Assembly: GCA_033764055.1 (NCBI GenBank)
Contig: JANRJI010000119.1
Span: forward strand, 62,001-126,000
From: Ga0077555 sp033764055
GTDB lineage: Bacteria; Pseudomonadota; Alphaproteobacteria; Rhizobiales; Hyphomicrobiaceae
Reading direction: 5' to 3'
Length of the DNA: 64,000 nt
Part shown: in pieces, positions 35,334 through 44,302 of the stretch
How positions within the stretch are numbered: the first letter of the stretch is position 1
How the letters are laid out: the number at the start of each line of letters is the position of its first letter
Notes under the pieces: generated by a model
The model's input: the letters and a program-made list of their open reading frames with translations, nothing else
What the model was told of the DNA's origin: nothing
Database searches by the model: none
Position numbers and translations under genes: made by a program

Positions 35334-36152
35334 ATGACAGTCGCAGGGAGAGCCGGGCCGCGCGTGCTGGCAGTGGCCAATCAGAAGGGCGGAGTCGGCA
35401 AGACGACGACGGCGATAAATTTGGGGACCGCACTCGTCGCCGTCGGTGAGCGCGTGCTGATCGTCGATCTCGATCCCCAGGGGAATGCCTCGACCGGCGT
35501 CGGCATCCCACCCGAGAACCGCTCGGCCACGAGCTACGACGTGCTCGTCGGTGCGACAACGCTGGCGGGAGCCAGCTTGAGGACGGCCGTGCCAGGCCTC
35601 ACCATCGTCCCCGCCAACTCAGACTTGGTCGGCGTCGACGCCGAGCTGATGGGCGACAGCTCGCGTCCCTTCCGATTGCGGGACGCCATCGCTGCGCTGG
35701 CAGCCAATCCACCCGCCGATGGCGCGTACAGCTATATCCTGATCGATTGCCCGCCATCGCTGAACTTGCTGACGCTCAACGCCATGGTTGCGGCTAGTGC
35801 CGTGCTGGTGCCTGTGCAGACGGAGTTCTTCGCCCTGGAGGGAATCTCTCAGCTGTCCGACACCATCGAGCAGGTCCGCGCGACCCTCAATCCAGGGCTC
35901 GACATCCAGGGTGTGGTGCTGACCATGCACGACGAGCGCATGCAGTTCTCGCGCGAGGTGGCCGACAACGTGCGCGAATTCTTCGGCGCAAAGGTCTACG
36001 GCACCATCATTCCCCGCAATATCAAGGTGGCGGAGGCGCCCTCCCACGGGATGCCCATCCTGGTCTACGACCATAAGTGCAAGGGCTCGGAGGCCTACAT
36101 GGACCTTGCCCGGGAGGTCATCGAGCGGGAGCGCCAGCTGCGGGCGGCGTGA
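35334..36152 (+). CDS. parA: chromosome partitioning ATPase ParA
   Basis: The product has 272 residues. The deviant Walker A motif KGGVGKTTTAINLG is at about residues 19-32, with DLDPQGNAS (Walker A') and the YILIDCPPSLNLLT Walker B region. The protein forms ATP-dependent dimers on the nucleoid that release on contact with ParB-parS and move the origin. It is followed by parB after 99 bp. The five-site parS cluster lies 2.7 kb upstream. Confidence 0.96.
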   Translation: MTVAGRAGPRVLAVANQKGGVGKTTTAINLGTALVAVGERVLIVDLDPQGNASTGVGIPPENRSATSYDVLVGATTLAGASLRTAVPGLTIVPANSDLVGVDAELMGDSSRPFRLRDAIAALAANPPADGAYSYILIDCPPSLNLLTLNAMVAASAVLVPVQTEFFALEGISQLSDTIEQVRATLNPGLDIQGVVLTMHDERMQFSREVADNVREFFGAKVYGTIIPRNIKVAEAPSHGMPILVYDHKCKGSEAYMDLAREVIERERQLRAA

Positions 36153-36251
36153 TGAGCGAATGAAGCCGTTCCGCGTGCGTCGGCGTCTCGACCGAAGGCC
36201 CCGCTGCGGGTGGCAGCCACCAGGGCCAATGAGAGTGAAGGAGACTTGGGA

Positions 36252-37142
36252 ATGTCGTCGGCGCCAATGCCAATCCAGCGCAGCAGGCTCGGTCGCGGTC
36301 TTGCGTCGCTGATCGGCGAGACCAGTCCCCAGGCGCCGCGCCTGCCGCCCGAAGGCGAGCAGAAAGTCGTCGCCATCGACATGATCCGCTCCAGCGCCTT
36401 CAACCCGCGCAAGGACTTCCGCGAGGACGATCTCGCGGAGCTCGCCGAGTCGATCCGCCAGAAGGGTCTCGTCCAACCGATCGTCGTCCGTATCGACCCG
36501 TCCGGCACCGGCGGCTACGAGATCGTCGCCGGCGAGCGTCGCTGGCGTGCCGCACAACGCGCTGGTCTCCATACGGTGCCGGTCATTGTGCGCGAGCTCG
36601 GCGACCAGGAGATGCTCGAGTTCGCCATCATCGAGAACGTGCAGCGCGCAGACTTGAACGCGATCGAGGAGGCCACCGGCTACAGCGAGCTGATGGAGCG
36701 GTTCGCCTATACTCAGGAGCGGCTCGCCGAGGTGATCGGGAAGAGCCGCAGCCACGTCGCCAACACCCTGCGCCTGCTCAAGCTGCCCGATACGGTAAGG
36801 ACCCTGGTGCGAGAGGGCAAGCTGACGGCGGGCCATGCCCGTGCGCTGGTCGGTCGCGACGACGCCGAGGCCCTCGCCCAGCGTGTCGTCGAGCGGGACA
36901 TGAACGTGCGGGCTGTGGAGGCTCTGGTTCACGACCTGGAGCATCCTCCCGAGCAGCGCGGCAAGCGCGACAAGGACGCCGATACCCGTGCGTTCGAGAA
37001 GGAGCTGGCCGACAGCCTCGGGCTTAAAGTGGAGATCAAGCGTGGCTCAGGCGAGAGCGGCGTGCTCCAGATCAAATACAGCAACTTCGACCAGCTCGAG
37101 TACCTGCGCCTGCGCCTGATTGGGGCGCAGGGCGGCAGTTGA
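36252..37142 (+). CDS. parB: chromosome partitioning protein ParB
   Basis: The product has 296 residues. The N-terminus has the ParA-contacting RLGRGLASLIGE. The CTP-binding ParB/Srx domain includes the segment LVQPIVVR and GGYEIVAGERRWRAAQRAG (GERRxRA motif), and ENVQRADLNAIEEA. The helix-turn-helix that reads parS is at about 150-185 (TQERLAEVIGKSRSHVANTL), and the C-terminal dimer domain ends in FDQLEYLRLRL. The start at 36252 has an AAGGAG box; an earlier ATG at 36210 gives an extra N-terminal stretch unlike ParB. Confidence 0.96.
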   Translation: MSSAPMPIQRSRLGRGLASLIGETSPQAPRLPPEGEQKVVAIDMIRSSAFNPRKDFREDDLAELAESIRQKGLVQPIVVRIDPSGTGGYEIVAGERRWRAAQRAGLHTVPVIVRELGDQEMLEFAIIENVQRADLNAIEEATGYSELMERFAYTQERLAEVIGKSRSHVANTLRLLKLPDTVRTLVREGKLTAGHARALVGRDDAEALAQRVVERDMNVRAVEALVHDLEHPPEQRGKRDKDADTRAFEKELADSLGLKVEIKRGSGESGVLQIKYSNFDQLEYLRLRLIGAQGGS

Positions 37143-37376
37143 CGATCGTCAGGCCGGCATTTTCCGCAGCGGCGCCGCCGGCGGCGATGCATTCCGACGC
37201 ATAGTCGTTGCAACTCGAGCAGGCTCGCAGGCGTTGCGCGGGTCTGCCGAGCCGTAGTCCGCCATCCACGCATGGCTGTTCTTCGCCATTGTGTGCGACG
37301 TGTCCTTGACGACCCGCTTGGTGCCTGCATCGTAGAGTGCCAACTCCCTCCAAGGTCACGGGTACCGGGTCCACCA

Positions 37377-37697
37377 ATGGCAAGCGATACCCTCGAACGG
37401 CTGGCGGCCACCATCCGTGCCCGCCGGCAGGCAATGGCCGATCGGTCTTACACGCGCCAGCTTCTGGACGCTGGCCCGCTCAAGTGTGCCAAGAAGCTCG
37501 GCGAGGAAGCCGTAGAAACCGTCATTGCCGCCGTTCACCAGGACGATGCGGCCTTGAAGGCGGAGGCGGCGGATTTGCTCTATCATCTGTTGGTGCTGCT
37601 CGAGTCGCGGCAGGTGGCACTGCCTGATGTGCTCGCGGTGCTGGAAGGCCGCATGGGCGTCTCGGGTGTGGACGAGAAGGCCTCCCGCAAGAGCTGA
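37377..37697 (+). CDS. hisE: phosphoribosyl-ATP diphosphatase
   Basis: The product has 106 residues. The all-alpha pyrophosphohydrolase motif KKLGEEAVETVIAA with the metal-binding Glu residues is at about 41-54, followed by EAADLLYHLLVLL. It hydrolyses phosphoribosyl-ATP to phosphoribosyl-AMP in histidine synthesis. It sits 22 bp before coaA, a common order in Hyphomicrobiales, but the other his genes that normally precede it are absent and parB is upstream instead. Confidence 0.94.
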   Translation: MASDTLERLAATIRARRQAMADRSYTRQLLDAGPLKCAKKLGEEAVETVIAAVHQDDAALKAEAADLLYHLLVLLESRQVALPDVLAVLEGRMGVSGVDEKASRKS

Positions 37698-37719
37698 TCA
37701 GAAATCAGGGAGTTGCCAC

Positions 37720-38712
37720 GTGCAGGACATCCGAGAGGGGCCCCATCCTGGGCTTGGCAGTGCTGCCGCCACGGCCCTGCAGTACTCTCCGTACCGGCAT
37801 TTCACGCGCGAGGAGTGGGCACGGCTCAGGGCCGATACGCCGATGACGCTCGTGCCGCGCGATCTCGATCAATTGTCGGGCATCATCGAGGAGCTCTCGA
37901 TGGAGGAGGTCGAGCAGATCTACCTCCCGCTATCTCGCCTGCTCAACCTGTACGTCGCCGCGTCACAGGAGTTGCATGCCGTCACCTCGCGCTTCCTCGG
38001 TCGCAAGGACGGTCGGGTCCCCTTCATCATCGGCTGCGCCGGTTCCGTGGCGGTCGGAAAAAGCACGACCGCCCGTGTGCTGAAGGCGCTGCTGGCCCGC
38101 TGGCCGGACCACCCGCGCGTCGACCTTATCACCACGGACGGATTTCTGCTGCCGAACGCGGAGCTGGAAGCACGCGGAATCATGAACCGGAAGGGTTTTC
38201 CCGAGAGCTTCAACCTGCCGCGGCTGTTGAACTTTCTCGGCGACGTGAAGGCGGGCGTTGAGCGCGTTGGTGCGCCGGTCTACTCACATTTCCACTATGA
38301 CATCATGACGGGCCAGGAGATTGTCGTCGAGCGGCCCGACATTCTGATTGTCGAAGGCCTCAATGTGCTGCAACCGGCTCGCCTGCCGCGGGACGGTGAG
38401 GCCATCCCGTTCGTCTCCGACTTCTTCGATTTCTCGATCTATATCGATGCCGATCCGACGGTGATCGAACGCTGGTACGTCGAACGCTTCATGCGGCTGA
38501 GAAAGACGGCGTTCCGCGATCCGGCTGCCTATTTCCATCGTTATGCCCGCCTGACGGACGACGCTGCCGAGGCCCGGGCGCTCGAGATCTGGGGCACGAT
38601 CAACAAGGTCAATCTCGAGGAGAACATTCTGCCGACCCGGCAGCGGTCGAAGCTCATTCTCCGCAAGGGACCGAGCCACCGCATCGAGAGCGTTGCTCTG
38701 CGGCGCATCTGA
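37720..38712 (+). CDS. coaA: type I pantothenate kinase
   Basis: The product has 330 residues. The P-loop GSVAVGKST is at about residues 107-115, with LITTDGFLLPN, YDIMTGQEIVVERPDILIVEG and KVNLEENILPTRQRSKLIL all characteristic of bacterial CoaA. It phosphorylates pantothenate, the first committed step of CoA synthesis. The GTG start at 37720 has a CAGGGAG box 8-10 bases upstream and gives the usual length. The last step of the pathway (coaE) is also in this window. Confidence 0.95.
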   Translation: MQDIREGPHPGLGSAAATALQYSPYRHFTREEWARLRADTPMTLVPRDLDQLSGIIEELSMEEVEQIYLPLSRLLNLYVAASQELHAVTSRFLGRKDGRVPFIIGCAGSVAVGKSTTARVLKALLARWPDHPRVDLITTDGFLLPNAELEARGIMNRKGFPESFNLPRLLNFLGDVKAGVERVGAPVYSHFHYDIMTGQEIVVERPDILIVEGLNVLQPARLPRDGEAIPFVSDFFDFSIYIDADPTVIERWYVERFMRLRKTAFRDPAAYFHRYARLTDDAAEARALEIWGTINKVNLEENILPTRQRSKLILRKGPSHRIESVALRRI

Positions 38713-38802
38713 CCTCCGTTGCCGTGCAGGGAGGACGACGTCCCGAGCCTCCGGAACCTGGAGACCCGCCTGCCCGACCGCTTTGGCCGGCGGCAAGGAT
38801 CG

Positions 38803-38841
38803 AAGGGAGCCTCTGTCCGAGCAATTCCTGTAGGCTCCCTT
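38803..38841. terminator. inverted repeat between convergent coaA and Bug genes
   Basis: A perfect 10-bp inverted repeat (AAGGGAGCCT / AGGCTCCCTT) with a 19-base loop lies between the stop codons of two convergent genes and could end transcription from both sides. No long T run is present. Confidence 0.45.
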
Positions 38842-38856
38842 GGTGAAGAACCCTGA

Positions 38857-39825
38857 TCAGTCCAGCTTGATCCCCGCCGCCTTGATCACGGCACCCCACC
38901 GCTCCGTCTCGTCCTTCTGATACTTGGCCAGCTCTGCGGCGCTCGAGCCGATGACGTTGAGACCCTGCTCCTTGAGCTTCTGCTGCACGTCCGGCATCGC
39001 GGACGCCTTGACCACCGCCGCATTGATTTTCTCTACAACCTGAGGCGGCACACCCGCCGGCCCCCAGAACCCGAACCAAGTGCCAACGTCGTAGTCGGGA
39101 TAGCCGAGCTCGGCGACGGTCGGCAGCTCCGGCATCTGCTCGGAGCGTTTCGTGCCGGTCGTGGCGAGGGCCCGCAGCTTGCCGGCCTTGATGTACTGCA
39201 AAGACTGGGTCGGATTATTGAACATCAGCTGGACATGGCCCGCCAGCAGATCGTTCACGGCCGGCGCCCCGCCCTGGTAGGGCACGTGCACGAGATCGAT
39301 ACCGGCGCGCTGCTTGAACATCTCGACCGAGAGATGGGTCGGTGCGCCGACGCCGCCGGCTGACGCGAAGTTGATGCTTCCCGGCTTGGCCTTGGCGGCG
39401 GCCACAAGCTCTTGGATGCTGTTGACCGGGAACGAAGGATGAACGACTACGATCAGCTTGTAGTCGAAAACGAGGCTGATGGGCGTGAACTCGGTGAATG
39501 GGTCGTAGCCGGGCGACTTGTAGAGCAGCGGGTTGATGATGAACGACGAGGCATGCAGTAGCAGCGTGTAGCCGTCACCGGGCGCCTTGGCCACGAGCTG
39601 CGACGCGATATTGCCGTTAGCCCCTGACCGGTTCTCGACGACGACCGGCTGGCCCCATTGCTCCTGCATCTTGGCTGCGTAGGTGCGCCCGACGAGGTCG
39701 GTCGGGCCGCCCGGCGGATAGGGCACGACCAGCCGGATCGGCTTGGTCGGGAATTCCTGCGCGCACACGCTGACCGGCAGCAGGGCGAGAACGGTAGTCG
39801 CAAAGAAAGCGAGCATGCGCCGCAC
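38857..39825 (-). CDS. tripartite tricarboxylate transporter substrate-binding protein (Bug family), orphan
   Basis: The product has 322 residues with a signal peptide (cleavage near VCAQE). Bug signatures are FPTKPIRLVVPYPPGGPTD, WGQPVVVENRSGANG, DGYTLLLHASS and YQGGAPAVNDLLAG. These periplasmic proteins bind carboxylates, amino acids or nicotinate-type ligands. The GTG start at 39825 is used because GGAGG lies 7 bases upstream. There are no TctA/TctB genes beside it; the complete tct operon at 41.2-44.3 kb has its own binding protein. The ligand cannot be predicted by eye. Confidence 0.9.
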   Translation of the reverse strand: MRRMLAFFATTVLALLPVSVCAQEFPTKPIRLVVPYPPGGPTDLVGRTYAAKMQEQWGQPVVVENRSGANGNIASQLVAKAPGDGYTLLLHASSFIINPLLYKSPGYDPFTEFTPISLVFDYKLIVVVHPSFPVNSIQELVAAAKAKPGSINFASAGGVGAPTHLSVEMFKQRAGIDLVHVPYQGGAPAVNDLLAGHVQLMFNNPTQSLQYIKAGKLRALATTGTKRSEQMPELPTVAELGYPDYDVGTWFGFWGPAGVPPQVVEKINAAVVKASAMPDVQQKLKEQGLNVIGSSAAELAKYQKDETERWGAVIKAAGIKLD

Positions 39826-39948
39826 GGGGCTTCCTCCATCTGGGGAACCAAGCATCCGAAGGAATTGGACGCCGTGGTCGCGAGCGTGTCAACGTCGTCA
39901 CGCGCGACGCAAGGGCCACCACGACGCCTCACGCCTCCCATGCGCTGC

Positions 39949-40941
39949 TCAAAGGCCACTCATGGTTGCAAGGCGCGCCAGTCGCGTTTCCGGCCGTGCG
40001 CCGACATGCGAGATGATCTCTGCCGCAGCGATGCTGCCGAGCCGTCCGCAGATCTCGAGAGACTTGCCCGCCGTCAACCCGTACAGAAACCCTGCCGCAT
40101 AGAGGTCGCCCGCGCCGGTCGTGTCGACCACGCGCTGGACGGGCTCCGGTGCAATGGTCACCGCCTTGTCGCCGGCCATGACGACCGAGCCTTTGGCACT
40201 TCTCGTCAACACCGCGATCTCGGTGTGGCCGCGCACCTGGCGGGCCGCCTCGTCGAAGGTGGGCGTCTTGTAGAGGGCCGCGATCTCGGCCTCGTTGGCA
40301 AACAGGATGTCCACGTCGGCACGGATGAGATCGAGGAACTCGGCCCGGTGGCGATCGACGCAGAACGCGTCGGACAGAGTCAGCGCCACCTTGCGCCCGG
40401 CCTCCTTGGCGTACTTGGCGGCCTGCCGGAACGCGGCTTTCGCCTCCAGGCGGTCGAACAGGTAGCCCTCGAGGTAGACGACCTTGGCGTTGCGTACGAG
40501 ATCCGGATCGACCTCTCCGTGATCCAGCTCCGGGCTGACACCGAGAAACGTGTTCATCGTGCGCTCGCCGTCGGGCGTGACCAGGATGAGCGAGCGCGCC
40601 GTCGGCTGCCCTCCTGCAGCCGGCTTCGTCGCGTAAGTGACGCCGGCCGCGCTGATATCGTGGCCGAAGATGCGACCAAGCTCGTCGTCCGCCACCTTGC
40701 CGATGAACGCTGCCTTGCCGCCGAACGACGCTACCCCGACCATGGTGTTGGCAGCCGATCCGCCGGAGATCTCGATGGCGGGCCCCATGGCGGCGTAGAG
40801 TTTCAGCATCGTGTCGCCATCGACGAGCCGCATGCGCCCTTTCGGTGCCTGGTGCTCGGCGAGGAAGTCGTCGGAGCAGCGCCCGATGACGTCGACAATG
40901 GCATTGCCGATGCCGACCACGTCGTAGGTTGTCTCAGCCAT
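39949..40941 (-). CDS. adenosine kinase (PfkB family)
   Basis: The product has 330 residues. The ribokinase fold shows YDVVGIGNAIVDVI, SGGSAANTMVGVASFGG with the sugar-binding residues, and the anion-hole/catalytic motif VVDTTGAGDLYAAGFLYG with the catalytic Asp. The overall sequence, including the GRMRLVDGD start region, is that of the alphaproteobacterial adenosine kinase type. It makes AMP from adenosine for purine salvage and to clear adenosine from the methyl cycle. Specificity for adenosine over other nucleosides is inferred from resemblance. Confidence 0.88.
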   Translation of the reverse strand: MAETTYDVVGIGNAIVDVIGRCSDDFLAEHQAPKGRMRLVDGDTMLKLYAAMGPAIEISGGSAANTMVGVASFGGKAAFIGKVADDELGRIFGHDISAAGVTYATKPAAGGQPTARSLILVTPDGERTMNTFLGVSPELDHGEVDPDLVRNAKVVYLEGYLFDRLEAKAAFRQAAKYAKEAGRKVALTLSDAFCVDRHRAEFLDLIRADVDILFANEAEIAALYKTPTFDEAARQVRGHTEIAVLTRSAKGSVVMAGDKAVTIAPEPVQRVVDTTGAGDLYAAGFLYGLTAGKSLEICGRLGSIAAAEIISHVGARPETRLARLATMSGL

Positions 40942-41197
40942 GATTGCTCGTTCCTGGTTCGGATCGCCGGCACTATAGGGACGCGATGCGGCGGCACAAG
41001 CGCAGCACGTCCCCCCTGAAGGGAGACCGGCGCCGGCACTTCTGGCCGAAGCCGTCTCTGTTGCGCGCTCGGCCTCGGCAATGACGCGGTGCGGTTTCGG
41101 GCGTCGCTCTCATCTATGGACCACCTCCGGTCGCCGTGGCATCGTCATCCTTCGGCGTTCGAGCGCCTCACTGAGCGTTCGCGTGAGGGGGACCCTG

Positions 41198-41680
41198 ATG
41201 AACGATGCATTCGGCGCCGACACAGAGCCGGCGCGAGTCGCACCGTGGCTGAACAAGGATGTGCTGGCGGGCGTGCTGCTGATCGTCGTCGCTGCGGTCG
41301 GCCTTTTCGGGGCGCGCGACCTGGGCGGCGGTGGCTCTGCCCTGATGCCGCGGGCGACGGCGATGCTGCTCGCCGCCTTTGGTGCGGTGGTGCTGGTGCA
41401 AGGCTTCAGGACCAGGTCCGCTGAGCGCGTGGAGACGGTGTCCTGGCGGGCGCTGACCTTCATCCTGGCCGCCATCCTGGTGTTTGCGGTCTCCATCCGG
41501 CCGGTGGGCCTCGCCTTTGCGGGATTTGCCGCCGTGACCATCGCCTCGCTCGCCGACCCGTCGGTACGCCTGCGGTTGGCCATTCCCTACGCGATAGCGC
41601 TGACGGTGGCCTCGGTCCTGCTTTTCCGGGTCGTGCTGCGCCAGCCGATCCCGCTGGCACCAATGCTTGTCGGCTATTAG
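41198..41680 (+). CDS. tctB: tripartite tricarboxylate transporter small membrane subunit TctB
   Basis: The product has 160 residues with four predicted membrane helices (about residues 21-40, 52-70, 84-103 and 130-150), as in TctB/DUF1468 proteins. ALMPRATAM matches the conserved P-R motif after helix 1. The start at 41198 is used; the longer frame upstream has no membrane character. It is 9 bp before tctA, so the two are translated from one transcript. Confidence 0.88.
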   Translation: MNDAFGADTEPARVAPWLNKDVLAGVLLIVVAAVGLFGARDLGGGGSALMPRATAMLLAAFGAVVLVQGFRTRSAERVETVSWRALTFILAAILVFAVSIRPVGLAFAGFAAVTIASLADPSVRLRLAIPYAIALTVASVLLFRVVLRQPIPLAPMLVGY

Positions 41681-41689
41681 GGCGCCCCG

Positions 41690-43237
41690 ATGCTCGACCT
41701 AGTCGAAAAGCTGACATTGGGTTTCCGGACTTGCCTCGAGATCGTCTGGCTGACCGATCCGGTTTTTGGCCTGACCATTCCTTTGCCGGTCAATATCGCC
41801 CTTTGCTTCTTCGGCTGCCTGATCGGCACCCTCATCGGCGTGCTTCCGGGCCTCGGCCCCATCGCAACCATCGCCATCCTGCTGCCAGTCACCTACAGCC
41901 TCCCGCCCGTCGGTGCACTGATTATGCTGGCGGGCATTTACTACGGCGCCCAGTACGGCGGCTCGACGACGGCGATTCTTGCCAGCATCCCCGGCGAGGC
42001 GACCTCGGTCGTTACCGTGCTCGACGGCCACCAGATGGCCCGCCATGGCCGTGCCGGAGCCGCCCTCGCCATCGCCGCCATCGGCTCGTTCGTCGCCGGT
42101 ACCTTCGCCACCTTGCTGATCGCGGCGATCGGCCAGCCGCTCACCCGCCTCGCGTTGCTGTTCGGCCCCGCCGACTATTTCTCGTTGATGGTCCTCGGAT
42201 TGCTGTTCGCGGTCGTGCTCGCGCGGGGCTCGCTGTCGAAGGCGATCGCCATGATCGTGCTCGGCGTGCTGCTGTCCACGGTTGGCAACGACATCGAGAC
42301 GGGCGAGGAGCGGCTGACCTTCGGCTGGTCAGATATTGCCGACGGCATCGACTTCGCCGTCGTGGCCATGGGCGTGTTCGGCTTGGCCGAGCTGCTCCGA
42401 AATCTCGAGAGCCCCGAGACCCGCGAGACCGTCGAAGGTCGCCTGGGGCCGCTGATGCCCACGGCCGACGAGATGCGGCGCTCGGTCGGGCCGATCGCGC
42501 GGGGCACGCTTCTCGGCTCGCTGCTCGGTCTGCTGCCGGGCAATGGTGCCGTCCTCGGCCCGTTCGCCTCCTACACCCTCGAGAAAAAGATCGCGCACGA
42601 TCCCGACCGGTTTGGCAAAGGCGCCATCGAAGGGGTTGCCGGGCCCGAGGCGGCCAACAATGCGGGCGCGCAGACGGCGTTCATCCCACTCCTGGCGCTC
42701 GGCATTCCACCCAACGCCGTGATGGCCCTGATGCTCGGCGCCATGACCTTGAAGAACGTCATCCCCGGCCCCGATGTCATCACCAAGCAGCCGGCGCTCT
42801 TCTGGGGCATGATCGCCTCGATGTGGATCGGCAACCTGATGTTGCTGGTCATCAACCTGCCGCTGATCGGCCTCTGGGTGCGTCTCCTCAAGGTCCCGTA
42901 CCGCCTGCTGTTTCCGGCTATCGTCCTCCTGTGCTGCATCGGCATCTACTCGGTCGGCAACAACCCGATGGACGTCTATCTGACAGCCGGCTTCACGTTG
43001 CTCGGCTATGCCCTGCTGAAGCTCGGCTTCGAGCCCGCGCCACTCCTTCTCGGCTTCGTGCTGGGCCGCCTGATGGAGGAGAAGCTGCGCCAGGCACTCG
43101 CCATCTCGCGGGGCAGCATGGCTACATTCGTCCACGAGCCGCTGTCGGCCGGATTGCTGGCGCTGGCCGTCGTTCTCCTCGTCGTCTCGATCCTGCCGGC
43201 AATTCGCCGCGGACGGGATCGCGCGTTCGTCGAGTGA
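41690..43237 (+). CDS. tctA: tripartite tricarboxylate transporter large permease TctA
   Basis: The product has 515 residues with about 11-12 membrane helices. Two inverted-repeat glycine motifs are visible: GVLPGLGPIATIAILLPVT (about residues 45-63) and the second near GLLPGNGAVLGPFASYTLEK (about 280-300). YYGAQYGGSTTAILASIPGE is the TctA signature. It moves the ligand delivered by TctC, driven by an ion gradient. Confidence 0.94.
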   Translation: MLDLVEKLTLGFRTCLEIVWLTDPVFGLTIPLPVNIALCFFGCLIGTLIGVLPGLGPIATIAILLPVTYSLPPVGALIMLAGIYYGAQYGGSTTAILASIPGEATSVVTVLDGHQMARHGRAGAALAIAAIGSFVAGTFATLLIAAIGQPLTRLALLFGPADYFSLMVLGLLFAVVLARGSLSKAIAMIVLGVLLSTVGNDIETGEERLTFGWSDIADGIDFAVVAMGVFGLAELLRNLESPETRETVEGRLGPLMPTADEMRRSVGPIARGTLLGSLLGLLPGNGAVLGPFASYTLEKKIAHDPDRFGKGAIEGVAGPEAANNAGAQTAFIPLLALGIPPNAVMALMLGAMTLKNVIPGPDVITKQPALFWGMIASMWIGNLMLLVINLPLIGLWVRLLKVPYRLLFPAIVLLCCIGIYSVGNNPMDVYLTAGFTLLGYALLKLGFEPAPLLLGFVLGRLMEEKLRQALAISRGSMATFVHEPLSAGLLALAVVLLVVSILPAIRRGRDRAFVE

Positions 43238-43275
43238 AACGCCTGTCCGAAGCAGAGAAAAGGGAGACCACCAAC

Positions 43276-44262
43276 ATGTCGATACGAATAGCTCCGAAGG
43301 CAGGGCTCGTGCCGCTCCTGCTGCTCGCCTTTCTGCTGCCGGCAGCCGCCCAGCAGAGCTATCCGACTCGCCCGATCACCGTGATCGTTCCGTTTGCGGC
43401 TGGCGGTCCGACGGATGTCGTGGCCCGGCTCGTCGGCGAGCACATGTCGCGCACGCTGGGTCAGCAGCTCCTGATCGAGAATGTCGGCGGTGCGGGCGGA
43501 AGCACCGGCATGACGCGCGCGGCCCAGGCTACGCCCGACGGCTACACGATCGCCGTCGGCAACATGGGCACCCAGTCCGCCGCTCCATCGCTCTACCCGA
43601 GCCTGAAATACAACCCGGCCACCAGCTTCGACCAGATCGGCGTCGTCAACTTCACGCCCCAGGCCATCGTGTCGAAAAAGGCCATCGCGGCGAGTGACCT
43701 GAAGTCGTTCATCGCCCACCTGAAGGCCAACGAAAAGACGATCAGCTACGGCCACGCCGGGGTCGGCTCGATCTCGCACGTGTCTGGGATGGTCTTCAAT
43801 GCGCAGCTGGGGCTGAAACCGGCCCTGGTGGCATACCGAGGCACCAATCCGGCCCTGAACGACATCGTTGCCGGCAAGATCGACTACATGGTCGATCAGT
43901 CGCTCAATGTCATTCCGCAGATCAAGTCCGGCACCATCAAGGCCTATGCGATTGCCGCACCGGCTCGCCTTGCGGCACTTCCGGACGTGCCCACCACCCG
44001 GGAGGCGGGCGTCGACTTCGTGTTCAGCGCCTGGAACGCCATGGTCGGGCCGAAGGGGTTGCCAGGGCCGGTGCGCGACAAGCTGGTCGCAGCGCTCGAC
44101 AAGGCGCTCGAGGACCCGCAGATCAAAGCTCGCTTCACCGAGCTCGGCTCGACGGCACCGATTGGGGCCGACCGCGGACCGGCGGCGCTCCAGAAGCTCG
44201 TCGAGGCGGAGATGGCCCGCATCGCTCCCGTCCTCAAGGATGTCGCCGCAACGGCTAAGTGA
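43276..44262 (+). CDS. tctC: tripartite tricarboxylate transporter substrate-binding protein TctC (Bug family)
   Basis: The product has 328 residues with a signal peptide (cleavage near AAAQQ at 25-26). YPTRPITVIVPFAAGGPTDVVAR, split by the usual ligand loop, is followed by LIENVGGAGGSTGM, DGYTIAVGNMG, and YRGTNPALNDIVAGKIDYM. It is the periplasmic component of the tctBAC operon. The start at 43276 has a GGGAGA box upstream. A very long open frame around it is a shadow through tctA and is not coding. Confidence 0.93.
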   Translation: MSIRIAPKAGLVPLLLLAFLLPAAAQQSYPTRPITVIVPFAAGGPTDVVARLVGEHMSRTLGQQLLIENVGGAGGSTGMTRAAQATPDGYTIAVGNMGTQSAAPSLYPSLKYNPATSFDQIGVVNFTPQAIVSKKAIAASDLKSFIAHLKANEKTISYGHAGVGSISHVSGMVFNAQLGLKPALVAYRGTNPALNDIVAGKIDYMVDQSLNVIPQIKSGTIKAYAIAAPARLAALPDVPTTREAGVDFVFSAWNAMVGPKGLPGPVRDKLVAALDKALEDPQIKARFTELGSTAPIGADRGPAALQKLVEAEMARIAPVLKDVAATAK

Positions 44263-44273
44263 GAGCAACCGGC

Positions 44274-44294
44274 GGCCGGGGTGCTGCCCCGGCC
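44274..44294. terminator. terminator-like hairpin between convergent tctC and DUF169 genes
   Basis: A perfect 8-bp GC stem (GGCCGGGG / CCCCGGCC, loop TGCTG) occupies the 40-bp gap between two convergent stop codons. It is symmetric and could serve both genes. Confidence 0.5.
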
Positions 44295-44302
44295 ACCACC
44301 TG

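Noticed and set aside
37149..37343. Minus-strand small ORF between parB and hisE, with a second frame reading ACSSCNDYASEC.
   Set aside because: It needs a TTG start and a frameshift to join the two readable parts, and no leader or ribosome binding site is evident. It may be a remnant, but the support is too weak to list as a gene.
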